64,000 nt of DNA, taken from contig NZ_PCPR01000002.1 in NCBI RefSeq assembly GCF_002979775.1, positions 124,001 through 188,000 of the forward strand. Direction: 5' to 3'. Every line of letters starts with the position of its first letter. The stretch's first letter is position 1. Under the pieces are notes generated by a model, which was given only the letters and a program-made list of their open reading frames with translations, was not told the DNA's origin and did not search any database. The translations under genes were made by a program, and so were the position numbers. This DNA is from Arthrobacter sp. MYb23. Its GTDB lineage: Bacteria > Actinomycetota > Actinomycetes > Actinomycetales > Micrococcaceae. This document shows positions 34,725-43,698 of this stretch, one piece after another.

Positions 34725-36296
34725 TTATCGGTTCACGCTGAGCTGGGCGAACATCTCAGGACCCCGGGCGTCCAACCATTTCCCACCGAGACGGATGCCC
34801 ACCACGAACAGGATGACGCCCAGCACAGGACCAACTGCCAGGTTGATCCATCCGGCTTCGGGACCGCCGCTGAAAGCTTGGACTGCCACCAGGGCAAGCT
34901 CAGGAATGAGCAGCAGAGCCAAGACTCCCATACCAATGGCCTGGACTGCCAGCGTCTGGGCGACATTTCCCGGGGGCTTCTTGAAAGGGCTGTCCCCCGG
35001 CAAAGGCACGGCGATGTTGTATCGGGCCGAGATCACCGATGAGAGTCCCAGGCCAGTAAAGAGTGTGCCCAGTGACAAACCCAGAAGGTTCGGGAGCCAT
35101 TGCCACTCGCCCGTGACGAAAAGCGGCCCTATGGTGAACAGCAGCACCACCGGGAGTGAGATTGCCAAGCAAGCCAACGCCCGGCCAAGGCGGTCGTCGA
35201 GGCCCCGGACCCCCGCCGAGAGATGAAGAGCAAAAGCTGTGTTGTCATACGAGACATCAGCGCAGATGGACCAGGCCATCACAAAGGCGGTCAACGGCCC
35301 CAGGATCATGAGCAGCCCGTAGCTGCCGCTTTGTGATCCGCTGAAGAAAAAGAGGACAGGGAACAGCGGAACAATGACCAGGGATGCCGCGTACCGTGGA
35401 TCCTTCATCCAATAGATCAGAGCCCGGGCAGCAACTGCACCTGCCGGAGTTCCGGGGAGAAGTCCAAACAGCCCAAGTTTCCCGCCCTTCTTCGCTGACC
35501 CTCCGGAGTATGGGGGCGTCACCAACGCCCGCTGCAGCAGAACATGCCAGCACAGGAGCAGGCCGGCAATGGTTGCTGCGGAAATCAGGAACTTGAGCCC
35601 TGCTGCGGCCACATTGCCGGATTCCAGATCTCCACCCAGAGACCACGCCGCACCCAATGGCGTCCAGGAAACAGCCCGGGCCAGCACGGGCAGGTAATCA
35701 GCGCTTCCGCGGACACCATCAATAATTCCCAGCATGATGGGCCCCAGCAGCACCAGCGGGATGAACACAATAATGCTGCTGACGTCTTTGAAGCGCCGCG
35801 ACGCCGCAAGCCCGGCCGTCGCCGTGGTGACCACCTTGGACAGGATGACGCAGGTTACGGCACCCATAACGGCACCCAACAAAGCGCCTGCCACTGCAGG
35901 GAAACTACGCCACCAGGTGCCTACCGTGCCCAGCGCAGCAAGCAAAGTGGCCAGACCGGGAATGCCGATGAAACCTGCGATGGCGAGCCCCGTCAGAAGC
36001 TGCCTCGGCGGAATGGCGAACGTGGTGAAACGCGCTGGGTCAAGGGTCATGTCCGCCGCCGAAGCAACCAGCGGGATGATGGCCCAACCCAGGACAGCGG
36101 CCGCTCCACCCAATACCACTACAGTGTGGGCGATCTCCGGATCAGCCCACCGCAGTGCTATGAGGCCTCCAACAAGGAGGACCAGCAATCCCAACGCATA
36201 AAGGAGCCCCAGGACCATGCCCACCAGCTGCCACGGACTGCGCTTGAACCCGTTGAGGAGCAAGCGCCACTTGAGGTTTAGAAGGTGCGCAACCAT
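34725..36296 (-). CDS. ABC-2 type transporter membrane protein
   Basis: 523 residues with about twelve hydrophobic segments. No motif beyond a general ABC-2 exporter membrane protein was recognised. It overlaps the ATPase gene by 19 bases, and the two form an exporter of unknown substrate. Length and helix count suggest that one polypeptide supplies the whole channel. It ends 85 bases before nagB. Confidence 0.8.
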   Translation of the reverse strand: MVAHLLNLKWRLLLNGFKRSPWQLVGMVLGLLYALGLLVLLVGGLIALRWADPEIAHTVVVLGGAAAVLGWAIIPLVASAADMTLDPARFTTFAIPPRQLLTGLAIAGFIGIPGLATLLAALGTVGTWWRSFPAVAGALLGAVMGAVTCVILSKVVTTATAGLAASRRFKDVSSIIVFIPLVLLGPIMLGIIDGVRGSADYLPVLARAVSWTPLGAAWSLGGDLESGNVAAAGLKFLISAATIAGLLLCWHVLLQRALVTPPYSGGSAKKGGKLGLFGLLPGTPAGAVAARALIYWMKDPRYAASLVIVPLFPVLFFFSGSQSGSYGLLMILGPLTAFVMAWSICADVSYDNTAFALHLSAGVRGLDDRLGRALACLAISLPVVLLFTIGPLFVTGEWQWLPNLLGLSLGTLFTGLGLSSVISARYNIAVPLPGDSPFKKPPGNVAQTLAVQAIGMGVLALLLIPELALVAVQAFSGGPEAGWINLAVGPVLGVILFVVGIRLGGKWLDARGPEMFAQLSVNR

Positions 36297-37192
36297 TCCA
36301 ATCCCTCCGTCCGGTGTCCGCCGCCCACCAACTGCACGAAGCGTTCCTCCAACGTGGAGCCGTCACGGACTTCGTCCACGGACCCGGCCGCCAAAACACG
36401 TCCGCCAGCCACCACTGCGACGTGGCTGCACATACGCTGCACAAGATCCATGACGTGACTGGACACAATGACCGTACCGCCGGAGGCCACGTACCCCTCC
36501 AGGATTCCGCGGATATTGGCGGCAGAGACAGGATCCACAGACTCGAAGGGCTCGTCGAGGACAAGCAGGCGGGGTGCGTGAATCAGTGCGGAGGCCAAGG
36601 CGATTTTCTTGGTCATACCCGCTGAGTAGTCAACAACCAACGTGCCGGCGTCCGCCTGGAGATCAAGGGCAGCCAGCACTTCGGGGACCCGGGCGCCCAC
36701 CACGTCACGGTCCATGCCGCGGAGCAGTCCCGAGTACGTGACCAACTGTTCGCCGGTCAGCCGGTCAAAAAGACGCACGCCATCAGGCAGGACGCCCATG
36801 AGCTTCTTGGCCTCCAGCGGCTGCGCCCAGACGTCCACCCCATGGACCAAGGCCGTGCCAAAGTCGGGCCGCAGCAGGCCGGTGGCCATGGACAATGTGG
36901 TGGTTTTGCCCGCACCGTTGGGACCGACCATCCCATAGAAGGAGCCCGCGGGCACCTCCAGGCTCACGCCGTCGACGGCAATTTTCTCGCCGAATCGTTT
37001 GGCCAGGCCGCGAATGGACAGGGCAGCCAACGGCGCGACCCCGGCAGAGGCCTCCGGGGGCGTCGGCAGGGCGGCCTCCTGTGGCGGGGCAGAGTCTTGT
37101 GGCGGTGCAGCCTGTGGCGGAGCAGCCTGTGGTGGAGCGGAAGCTTGTGGCGGCTCGGGCGTGGACGTGGGTTCATGGCGTGGTTCCGTCAT
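36278..37192 (-). CDS. ABC transporter ATP-binding protein with Pro/Gln-rich N-terminus
   Basis: 304 residues. Residues about 8-50 are low complexity with several PPQ/A repeats, an unusual leader for an ABC ATPase. The domain then has Walker A GPNGAGKTTTL (about 91-101), a variant signature YSAGMTKKIAL (about 190) and Walker B LLVLDEPFESVD (about 211). It pairs with the membrane protein downstream. The N-terminal repeat probably arose by slippage. If the true start is at 'ALSIRGLAKRF', the repeat would be absent, but no good start is seen there. Confidence 0.87.
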   Translation of the reverse strand: MTEPRHEPTSTPEPPQASAPPQAAPPQAAPPQDSAPPQEAALPTPPEASAGVAPLAALSIRGLAKRFGEKIAVDGVSLEVPAGSFYGMVGPNGAGKTTTLSMATGLLRPDFGTALVHGVDVWAQPLEAKKLMGVLPDGVRLFDRLTGEQLVTYSGLLRGMDRDVVGARVPEVLAALDLQADAGTLVVDYSAGMTKKIALASALIHAPRLLVLDEPFESVDPVSAANIRGILEGYVASGGTVIVSSHVMDLVQRMCSHVAVVAGGRVLAAGSVDEVRDGSTLEERFVQLVGGGHRTEGLEWLRTF

Positions 37193-37232
37193 GAACCCAG
37201 CCTAACCGTGCCAGCAGAAACCTGAGGAGGTC

Positions 37233-38333
37233 CTAGAAGCCGTGGCGGGGAAGGGCCCGCTGGTACTGCGGAACCCACGGAATTTCATGGCCTAATTCGT
37301 AGGCAGCCCTGAGCCACCAGTGCGGATCCCGTAGTGCGGCACGGGCCATGAAAACGGCGTCGGCCCTTCCGTTGGCCACAATGTCCTCGGCCTGAGTGGG
37401 GCTCGTCAGCAAACCCACCGCTCCGGTGAGGACGCCGGCGTCGTTCTTTACCTGCTGGGCGAACCCTGCCTGGTAGCCGGGCACCGCCCTGATCTGTTGA
37501 TGCGCCACGGCGCCGCCACTGGAGACGTCCACCAAGTCAACCCCACGTTCAGCAGCAGCGCGGGCAAGTCCCACAGAGGCCTCCACGTCAACGCCGCCTT
37601 CGGCCCAGTCCGAGGCCGAGATACGCAGCAGAAGCGGCATGGAGTCAGGAATGACTTCCCTGACCGCATCCACCACTGTGAGCATCAGCCGGTTGCGCCC
37701 TTCCTCGCTGCCACCCCAGGCGTCCGTCCGTTTGTTGATGAGCGGGCTCTGGAATTGGTGCAGCAGATACCCATGGGCGCCGTGGATCTCCACGGTGTCG
37801 AAACCCGCAGCCACAGCGCGGCTGGCAGCGACGGCAAAGTCTCCAACCACACCCTGGATATCCTCTTCGCTCATTACTTCCGGCGAAGCATAGCCGTCAA
37901 AAGGATCGCTGCTTGGCCCAACGGTGACCCATCCCCCGTCGCCTTCCGGAACAGAGCCCGAGCGATCGGAAAACGGCCAATACGTGGATGCCTTGCGTCC
38001 CGCGTGGGCCAGCTGGACACCTATCTTGGCGTCGACGGCGCCATGCCGGTGGACAAAGGCCACCATCCGTTCCCATCCAGCAGCCTGTTCATCGGAGTAC
38101 AGGCCGGCGTCCAGCGGGCTGATCCTGCCTGCCGCGTTCACCGCAGCTGCCTCAGTCAGGATCAACGCGGCACCGCCGGCTGCAAAAGAGCCCAAGTGCA
38201 TCAAGTGCCAGTCGTTCGGGACGCCTTCTCCGGTCTCCGGGTGACAGCTGTACTGGCACATGGGCGATACCCAACCACGGTGTGGAACGGTGAGGGAGCG
38301 CAGCTGGAGCGGCGTGAACAGCGCGGACGGCAC
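37233..38333 (-). CDS. NADH:flavin oxidoreductase, old yellow enzyme (YqjM-like)
   Basis: 366 residues. VSPMCQYS puts Cys26 and Tyr28 at the positions used by YqjM-class enzymes. IHGAHGYLLHQFQSPLINKRTDAWGG near residue 181-206 holds the paired histidines and the RTD-GG signature. It binds FMN and reduces activated C=C bonds with NAD(P)H. Physiological substrate unknown. The start ATG and the TPR protein stop share base 38333. Confidence 0.92.
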   Translation of the reverse strand: MPSALFTPLQLRSLTVPHRGWVSPMCQYSCHPETGEGVPNDWHLMHLGSFAAGGAALILTEAAAVNAAGRISPLDAGLYSDEQAAGWERMVAFVHRHGAVDAKIGVQLAHAGRKASTYWPFSDRSGSVPEGDGGWVTVGPSSDPFDGYASPEVMSEEDIQGVVGDFAVAASRAVAAGFDTVEIHGAHGYLLHQFQSPLINKRTDAWGGSEEGRNRLMLTVVDAVREVIPDSMPLLLRISASDWAEGGVDVEASVGLARAAAERGVDLVDVSSGGAVAHQQIRAVPGYQAGFAQQVKNDAGVLTGAVGLLTSPTQAEDIVANGRADAVFMARAALRDPHWWLRAAYELGHEIPWVPQYQRALPRHGF

Positions 38334-39334
38334 TAGAAGAGGACCCTCGCGAGCCCCTGGCGGGCCTTGGCCACACGCTCGTCCTGCGTCCCGACGACCT
38401 CGAAAAGCTCAAGGAGGCGGACGCGCGCCGTCTCCCGCTCGGGACCGAAGTTCCTGCCGATGAACGTGATGATGCGTTTGAAGGCGTCGTCGATGTGGCC
38501 GCCGGAGATATCGAGGTCAGCAACGGTCAACTGGGCTTGGAGGTTGTCGGATTCTTTGGCGGCGAGGTCGCGGAGGCTCTCAGCCTCGGGTGCGGAAAGC
38601 TTGTCCAACCGCGCCATGAGTTCGACCTGCGCCAAGCCGGCTTTGGCATCAGCGTCTGCTGGCTGTTCGAGAAGAGCCTGCTTGTAGGCCGCTACTGCAG
38701 CGGCGTAGTCGCCGGCCTCGATCGCGTCAATGGCTGCCTGGTGAAGTGGTGGAAGGGGTGCGGGCTCCGCGTCCTCCCCATCTGCCGCAGCGTCACCCAT
38801 GCTGCCGGTGACCCCGTTGGCTGCAGCAACCTTGAGAAGTTCCTCCACCAGGTTACGGATCTGCTCGTCATCAGCAGGTCCTTGGAAAAGCGGTACGGGT
38901 TGTCCCTTAACCACGGCAACCGCTGTGGGAACGGCCTGAACCTGGAAGGCCTGCGCCAACTGCGGGAAGGTGTCAACGTCGGCGGCCGCAAGCACCAGGC
39001 GGCCACCGTAACTCTCAACCACGCGTTCGGCTGCATCGAGTACGGCGGGTGACTCCGGTGCGTAGCTCGACCAAAGGATGAAGAGCACGGGGATCTGTGC
39101 AGACAATTGCACCAGATCCTGGAAATTTGATTCGGTGGCATCCACTCGAAGTGGCGCTTTACCGGTTTCGCCACCTTGCGGGGTGCCACCGGCCGGCGAT
39201 GCACCGTCCGCCGAAGCAGAGGGGGCGGGCGCGGGCGGAGCGGCCGGGCGGCGCAATGACGACAAGTCAACTGCACCGCGAAGATTGAGCTGGCTGGCAG
39301 CGGCTGGAGTGGGTCGGTATCCGGGCGAACTCAT
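38333..39334 (-). CDS. Thioredoxin-like TPR protein (CnoX-like), no active-site cysteines
   Basis: 333 residues from the ATG at 39334. A Pro/Ala-rich N-terminus (1-55) leads to a thioredoxin fold (about 65-165) in which the usual CxxC is SSYAPES, so no redox dithiol exists. A helical TPR region fills the C-terminus (about 180-333). This matches the CnoX/YbbN co-chaperone group, which holds oxidant-damaged proteins. Coupled to the old yellow enzyme gene downstream. Redox activity is unlikely. Confidence 0.85.
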   Translation of the reverse strand: MSSPGYRPTPAAASQLNLRGAVDLSSLRRPAAPPAPAPSASADGASPAGGTPQGGETGKAPLRVDATESNFQDLVQLSAQIPVLFILWSSYAPESPAVLDAAERVVESYGGRLVLAAADVDTFPQLAQAFQVQAVPTAVAVVKGQPVPLFQGPADDEQIRNLVEELLKVAAANGVTGSMGDAAADGEDAEPAPLPPLHQAAIDAIEAGDYAAAVAAYKQALLEQPADADAKAGLAQVELMARLDKLSAPEAESLRDLAAKESDNLQAQLTVADLDISGGHIDDAFKRIITFIGRNFGPERETARVRLLELFEVVGTQDERVAKARQGLARVLF

Positions 39335-39372
39335 ACCGTCCACTCTAGCCGCTGCCCTGCCATGGGTATGTC

Positions 39373-41199
39373 CTACTTGAAGCTGGCTCCGACCAGCCCG
39401 CGGGTAGCTGCCACGAGCTTCATGGGGTCTGCGGAACCTGCCGGCGGAATGTACACGGCCACGGATTCCGCGAAGTTCAGAACCATGCCCGTGGTGGTTT
39501 CCTTCCCGCCGGCGAAGACCGCGGAATCGTCCTCAAGAAGAAGCTTGTCGCCTGCGGCCTTGGGCGTGCCCTCGAAAGCGAAGTCCAGGCGCCCCACCAC
39601 CACGGCACCGCCGTCGGCCGTCCGCAGCACCACCGTCTGGTTGGTGACCGGCGTGTGCGTGAACTTGAAGTTGGCGCTGGTTCCATTCTTCACGGTGTCC
39701 GCCTGGTAGGCCAGTGCCCCTGCGATGTACGGGGAAGACTGCCCATCGGCCAGCTTGCTGCGGTTGGGCGACTCCGGGTTGGTGAGCATTTCACTCAGGA
39801 TTTCCAGAGCCTCATTACCGCTATAGGCCAGGCCCGTACTGTCACTCGCCGGTACGGGCTCTGTTCCCTTGCGCGGAACCGGGAAGGACGGGAAATTGGT
39901 GCCGGGCTGAAGCGGCGCACTGGCCCACAGCTTGTAGTTTTCACGGGGCGAGAGCTGCACGAGTGTCAGAACCTGCGGCACAACATTCCCCTCGCCCTGG
40001 GTAAGGGCGAAAACCGTCCGGGGCCAGTCGCGTTTGGTGCTGATGACGCTGCTCTGAAGCTTGGTGGCGCGGACCGGCATACGCGGTTCATAGGCGGACA
40101 CAGTGGACCGGATCTTGTAATTCTGCGACCGGATCTGAAGTTCCATCTTGTCTACGCGCGGAGCCAGCTTTGCCGCGTCCTTGGCCGCATCCGCTGCGTC
40201 CACGGTGCTGGCAACCTGCTCAAGAATCCTCTGCAGCTGGGATTCCAGCATGACCGGCGTTCCGCCGTCGGCAGTCGCTGCGGCAGAGGACGTCGGCGTG
40301 GCCTCGGGGGTTGTAGTGGCTTGGGCAGCGATGGCTGTCCCTCCCACCATGACCGCTGCCAGCGTGGCGGCCAGAGCAGTGATCCGGAGGGCCGGCCCTT
40401 CTGTTCCGGCAGTTCCGGCACCACGACGCCGGCCTTCGTCACCCGTGGGCGACTTGATCTCGGGCGTCTGCGTTGTTGACGGCTGCGTTGTTGACGGCTG
40501 GATGGGCAGGGTGGTGGTTTCTCCACCATCGCGCGGCTCATCGTCACCATCGCGCGGCTCATCGTCACCGCCGTCCCTCCGGCGATTGCCCAGGGCTTTG
40601 GCGATGAACGGCAATGCCGCTCCAACCAGAATGATGATGATGCCCAGAACAATCAGCGGCACTGCCCAGGGGGTGGTGGCGTTGTTCGGGAACGTCATGG
40701 AAATCGACGACGGCGCGGGCTGGGTACCGTCGCCGGCTACCAGCAGGGACCACTCGCCGTCAGCGGGAGGATTCCAGGTGTAGTCCAGATCCCCGCTGGC
40801 GTCCTCGGTGCTGACCCACAGATCGGATCCAGCCGGGGAAGGCGCCGTGGCCTCGCCGTCTGCCGAGGAAACTTCCAGGGCCTTCTGGTCAGCAGAGACG
40901 CCTGTCAGCGTGTTGTGGGCGGTCTTGCCGACCCACGCTTCGACGTCGTCCGGGCGTCCGGTGGCCACAATGAAGTTGCCCTCACCCTGGATCTTGATTT
41001 TCACCGGCCCATCATGGAGTGCGATCAACTTTTGGTCGATCACGGTCAGCGGGGCAGCTTTGGTATCGCTCGGAACCGAAGCCGTCACGGTTTCAGCGGG
41101 GGCCCAAAAAGTCAGCTGGCCAATACCGGCCAGCATCGTCAGCAGGCCCAGCAGCACCAGCAAGGCTGCAGTCTTCAAACGCACAGGATCACCTATCAT
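39373..41199 (-). CDS. Two-module membrane/secreted protein, function unknown
   Basis: 608 residues. A first membrane helix (8-27), an extracellular-like beta domain, a second helix (179-201), then a charged linker with in-frame repeats (DDEPRDG and QPSTT, about 210-250). Residues 271-294 look like a second signal peptide ending in AAQA, followed by a Thr/Pro-rich stretch and a 280-residue extracellular-type domain. The layout is as if two envelope proteins were joined. I recognise no catalytic motif. It is divergent from the AI-2E family gene by 202 bp. Confidence 0.78.
   Translation of the reverse strand: MIGDPVRLKTAALLVLLGLLTMLAGIGQLTFWAPAETVTASVPSDTKAAPLTVIDQKLIALHDGPVKIKIQGEGNFIVATGRPDDVEAWVGKTAHNTLTGVSADQKALEVSSADGEATAPSPAGSDLWVSTEDASGDLDYTWNPPADGEWSLLVAGDGTQPAPSSISMTFPNNATTPWAVPLIVLGIIIILVGAALPFIAKALGNRRRDGGDDEPRDGDDEPRDGGETTTLPIQPSTTQPSTTQTPEIKSPTGDEGRRRGAGTAGTEGPALRITALAATLAAVMVGGTAIAAQATTTPEATPTSSAAATADGGTPVMLESQLQRILEQVASTVDAADAAKDAAKLAPRVDKMELQIRSQNYKIRSTVSAYEPRMPVRATKLQSSVISTKRDWPRTVFALTQGEGNVVPQVLTLVQLSPRENYKLWASAPLQPGTNFPSFPVPRKGTEPVPASDSTGLAYSGNEALEILSEMLTNPESPNRSKLADGQSSPYIAGALAYQADTVKNGTSANFKFTHTPVTNQTVVLRTADGGAVVVGRLDFAFEGTPKAAGDKLLLEDDSAVFAGGKETTTGMVLNFAESVAVYIPPAGSADPMKLVAATRGLVGASFK
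40469..40498 (-). repeat. 15-bp tandem duplication in the linker
   Basis: Two identical 15-bp units (40469-40483 and 40484-40498) encode the repeated Gln-Pro-Ser-Thr-Thr residues of the linker. The repeat stays in frame. Confidence 0.85.
40524..40565 (-). repeat. 21-bp tandem duplication in the linker
   Basis: Two identical 21-bp units (40524-40544 and 40545-40565) encode a repeated Asp-Asp-Glu-Pro-Arg-Asp-Gly acidic motif, in frame, next to the second membrane helix. Confidence 0.85.
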
Positions 41200-41401
41200 C
41201 AGCGGTCGTTGAACTTCAAGGGTAACCGTTTTGTTATCAGAGAGTCAGATCGAGGTGATGTCCCCAACATCCCGAAAAGCCCGCCACCGCGCCGCTCGGG
41301 CGCCATTACGCGCTCCTGATAGTGTGGCGATGATCATGATCTCCGGGCCTTCCAACGCCTAAGTCCACCCTGTACCACCACTGAAAAGGCAGCTAAACCG
41401 C

Positions 41402-42712
41402 GTGAAAGACCACATGGAGCCCCGTCCCGTCGAAGAGCCCGGGTCAGGTGCGGTGGATTCCCCTACCGGGGGCACTGCCGCTTCCGAAGGCAGTGCTGCG
41501 ACCGTTCCGGTCCGCACCGGGCGCCTGGCTGCCATCGGCCGAAGGCTTCGTCAGCCCATCCCCGGCGCCCGGAACCGGGTGCGCTTCGAGATGCCCCCGG
41601 AAACTGAATCCGACGAGGGCAGCGACGGCTTCCGGCCCGAAGACGACCACGGCTTCGGCGCCCCCGGCCCGCGGATATCATCCCAGCATCCTGTATATGT
41701 CGGATTCATGGGTACCGCCGGCGTCGGCATTGCCCTGGCAGTGTTCTACATTGCCAGCAACACCACCCAACTCATTTTGTGGATCGTGGCGGCCCTGTTC
41801 ATCGCACTGGGACTTGATCCCGTGGTCCGTTGGCTTGAAAGCCGCAAAGTCCCCCGACCCGCCGGCATCCTCATCTCCGTCTCAGCGCTTGTCCTCGCGG
41901 TGGCTGGATTCTTCGCAACCCTGATCCCCACCATCGTCGAACAGGTATCGGAGATCGTCCGCCAAGCCCCCGAATGGATCCGGACCTTCCTCGACTCGGA
42001 CTTCTTCCGCAACGCAGACAGCCAATTTGGAGTACGGGACCGCATCACCACTGAGCTGGACAAATTTGTCAAGGACCCTGAAGCGATGGGCGGCATCTTC
42101 GGCGGGGTGGTCGGTTTTGGTTCCACCGTGGCCAATGGCCTGTTCGGTTCGCTGATCGTCCTGGTTCTGAGCCTCTACTTCCTGGCCGCCCTGCCTTCCA
42201 TGAAGAAGTGGGCTTACCGCCTGGCTCCCCGGTCCCGCCGCCCACGTGTTGAGGCGCTGTCAGAGGCGATCACGGATTCTGTGGGCAACTACGTCATTGG
42301 CCAGGTCTGCGTCGCGCTCCTGAACGCGATTTTCGCCTTCATTCTGATGACCATCCTGGGCATCCCCTTCAGCGTCCTGCTTGCGTTCGTCGTTGCCCTG
42401 CTTGCCTTCATTCCGTTGGTGGGCGGCATGATCGCCGCTGTGGTGGTCATCCTGGTAGCACTCACCGCAGGCTGGCAGACAGCCGTGATTTACGCGATCG
42501 CCTACTTCGCCTACCTTCAGTTCGAGGCCTACTTCATCTCGCCGCGCATCATGCAACGGGCAGTGGCGGTACCGGGCGCGGTGGCAGTGATCTCGGTCAT
42601 CGCCGGCGGAAGCCTTCTCGGGGTGCTTGGCGCGCTGATCGCCATTCCCACCGCGGCAGCGATCATGCTGCTGATCAAGGAAGTCTTCATCGTCCGCCAA
42701 GACCGGCACTAA
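41402..42712 (+). CDS. AI-2E family transporter
   Basis: 436 residues from the GTG at 41402; an ATG four codons later (41414) is also possible. After about 95 hydrophilic N-terminal residues come eight hydrophobic segments with the family layout, including the QLILWIVAALFIALGLDPVVRWLE region and FEAYFISPRIMQRAVAVPGAV near residue 379-399. Members include AI-2 exporters and sodium/proton antiporters, so the family name does not prove a quorum-sensing role. It ends 41 bases before a 25-bp palindrome. Confidence 0.85.
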   Translation: MKDHMEPRPVEEPGSGAVDSPTGGTAASEGSAATVPVRTGRLAAIGRRLRQPIPGARNRVRFEMPPETESDEGSDGFRPEDDHGFGAPGPRISSQHPVYVGFMGTAGVGIALAVFYIASNTTQLILWIVAALFIALGLDPVVRWLESRKVPRPAGILISVSALVLAVAGFFATLIPTIVEQVSEIVRQAPEWIRTFLDSDFFRNADSQFGVRDRITTELDKFVKDPEAMGGIFGGVVGFGSTVANGLFGSLIVLVLSLYFLAALPSMKKWAYRLAPRSRRPRVEALSEAITDSVGNYVIGQVCVALLNAIFAFILMTILGIPFSVLLAFVVALLAFIPLVGGMIAAVVVILVALTAGWQTAVIYAIAYFAYLQFEAYFISPRIMQRAVAVPGAVAVISVIAGGSLLGVLGALIAIPTAAAIMLLIKEVFIVRQDRH

Positions 42713-42753
42713 CCCCCGATCCTCCGGGCAGCTTCTTACTACAGATACAGCGT

Positions 42754-42808
42754 TTTAGGACAGATAATGCCCCCAAACATCACGTTTGGGGGCATTATCT
42801 GTCCTAAA
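42754..42808. repeat. 25-bp perfect inverted repeat, possible terminator or REP-like element
   Basis: Arms 42754-42778 and 42784-42808 are perfectly complementary around a 5-base loop. The arms contain an AT-rich half (TTTAGGACAGATAATG) and a GC half (CCCCCAAAC). It could end transcription of the converging genes, but the length and AT-rich outer part exceed what the other terminators here show (8-16 bp). No T run follows. Confidence 0.8.
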
Positions 42809-42824
42809 GCCGAGGGGCTCACCC

Positions 42825-42900
42825 CGGGCTAAGCACCCGCAACCGGGCTAGGCACCCGCAACCGGGCTAAGCACCTGCAACCGGGCTAAGCACCTGCAAC
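42825..42900. repeat. Four tandem 19-bp repeats across the hydrolase stop codon
   Basis: Units at 42825-42843, 42844-42862, 42863-42881 and 42882-42900. The last two are identical, and the others differ by one or two bases. On the minus strand each unit contains the end of the alpha/beta hydrolase coding sequence, including a TAG. The copy nearest the gene provides the stop used, and the other three extend downstream. It is a slippage duplication of a gene end. Confidence 0.9.
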
Positions 42901-43680
42901 CGGCCCCGCCCACTCCCGAGGAAGACCGTCCGCTCCGGCACCCGCCGGAGTGACGTCGTCGACGATTTCATTTAAGACGCGCGCAGCGTACTTCTCACCC
43001 ACCCAGAGGTGCTTGGCGCCGTCGACGCCGACAAGCCGGGCCTGCGGCACCAAACCGAACCGCTGGGCTGCTTCAACCGGCTGCAGATAATCGTCGTGCT
43101 CCGGCACCAGCACCGTGAGCGGTTTCCCCGATGCGGCCCACTCCTTGAGGTGCACGTCCGTGGCCCGGTGCAACGGTGGCGACAGCAACACTGCACCTTC
43201 GATCTCCGAGGCTACCGGCTCCACCGCCCCGTACATCAGGGCCAGTTCAGTACCGAAGGACCACCCCACCAGCCAGCGGTGAGGCAAGCCGCGTTCCACG
43301 GCGAACCGCACAGCGGCCTCGACGTCGTAGCGCTCACCAATACCTTCTTCGAATTCCCCATCGCTGGTACCGCGCGGTGATTGCGTGCCACGCGTATTGA
43401 ACCTCAGCACGGCGACTCCGGCCAGCGCTGGAAGCCTGTACGAGGCCTTCCGGTAAACGTGCGAATCCATGAACCCGCCGTGCGTAGGCAGAGGGTGCAG
43501 AGTGATCAACGTGGCAGTAATCTCCCCCGATTCCGGGAGCGCAAGTTCACCCCTCAACACCTTGCCGTCTTCGGTGGTGAACTCCACATTCTCGCGGCGG
43601 GCGGGGAGGACCGTGGAAGCACGGATCTCCGAGGGCGCATCCTGCGGGCTGAACACGAACGAGGCGGGATCGAAAGTCAT
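42886..43680 (-). CDS. Alpha/beta hydrolase
   Basis: 264 residues. The nucleophile elbow GWSFG puts Ser141 in place, PEHDDYL near residue 196 supplies the Asp and GAKHLW near 223 the His. The N-terminal beta region (LHPLPTHGGFMDSHVYRKA) is typical of small KANL/DLH-like hydrolases acting on esters or acyl groups in the cytoplasm. Substrate unknown. The tail of the gene runs into the 19-bp repeats, so the C-terminal residues may vary among relatives. Confidence 0.85.
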   Translation of the reverse strand: MTFDPASFVFSPQDAPSEIRASTVLPARRENVEFTTEDGKVLRGELALPESGEITATLITLHPLPTHGGFMDSHVYRKASYRLPALAGVAVLRFNTRGTQSPRGTSDGEFEEGIGERYDVEAAVRFAVERGLPHRWLVGWSFGTELALMYGAVEPVASEIEGAVLLSPPLHRATDVHLKEWAASGKPLTVLVPEHDDYLQPVEAAQRFGLVPQARLVGVDGAKHLWVGEKYAARVLNEIVDDVTPAGAGADGLPREWAGPVAGA

Positions 43681-43698
43681 GGCTCCAAGCCTAGCGAA

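Noticed and set aside
41402-42712. Quorum-sensing role from the AI-2E family name
   Set aside because: The family includes sodium/proton antiporters and many uncharacterised proteins, and no luxS gene is in the window.
42825-42900. Possible CRISPR array
   Set aside because: The 19-bp units are directly adjacent with no spacers, and no cas gene is present.
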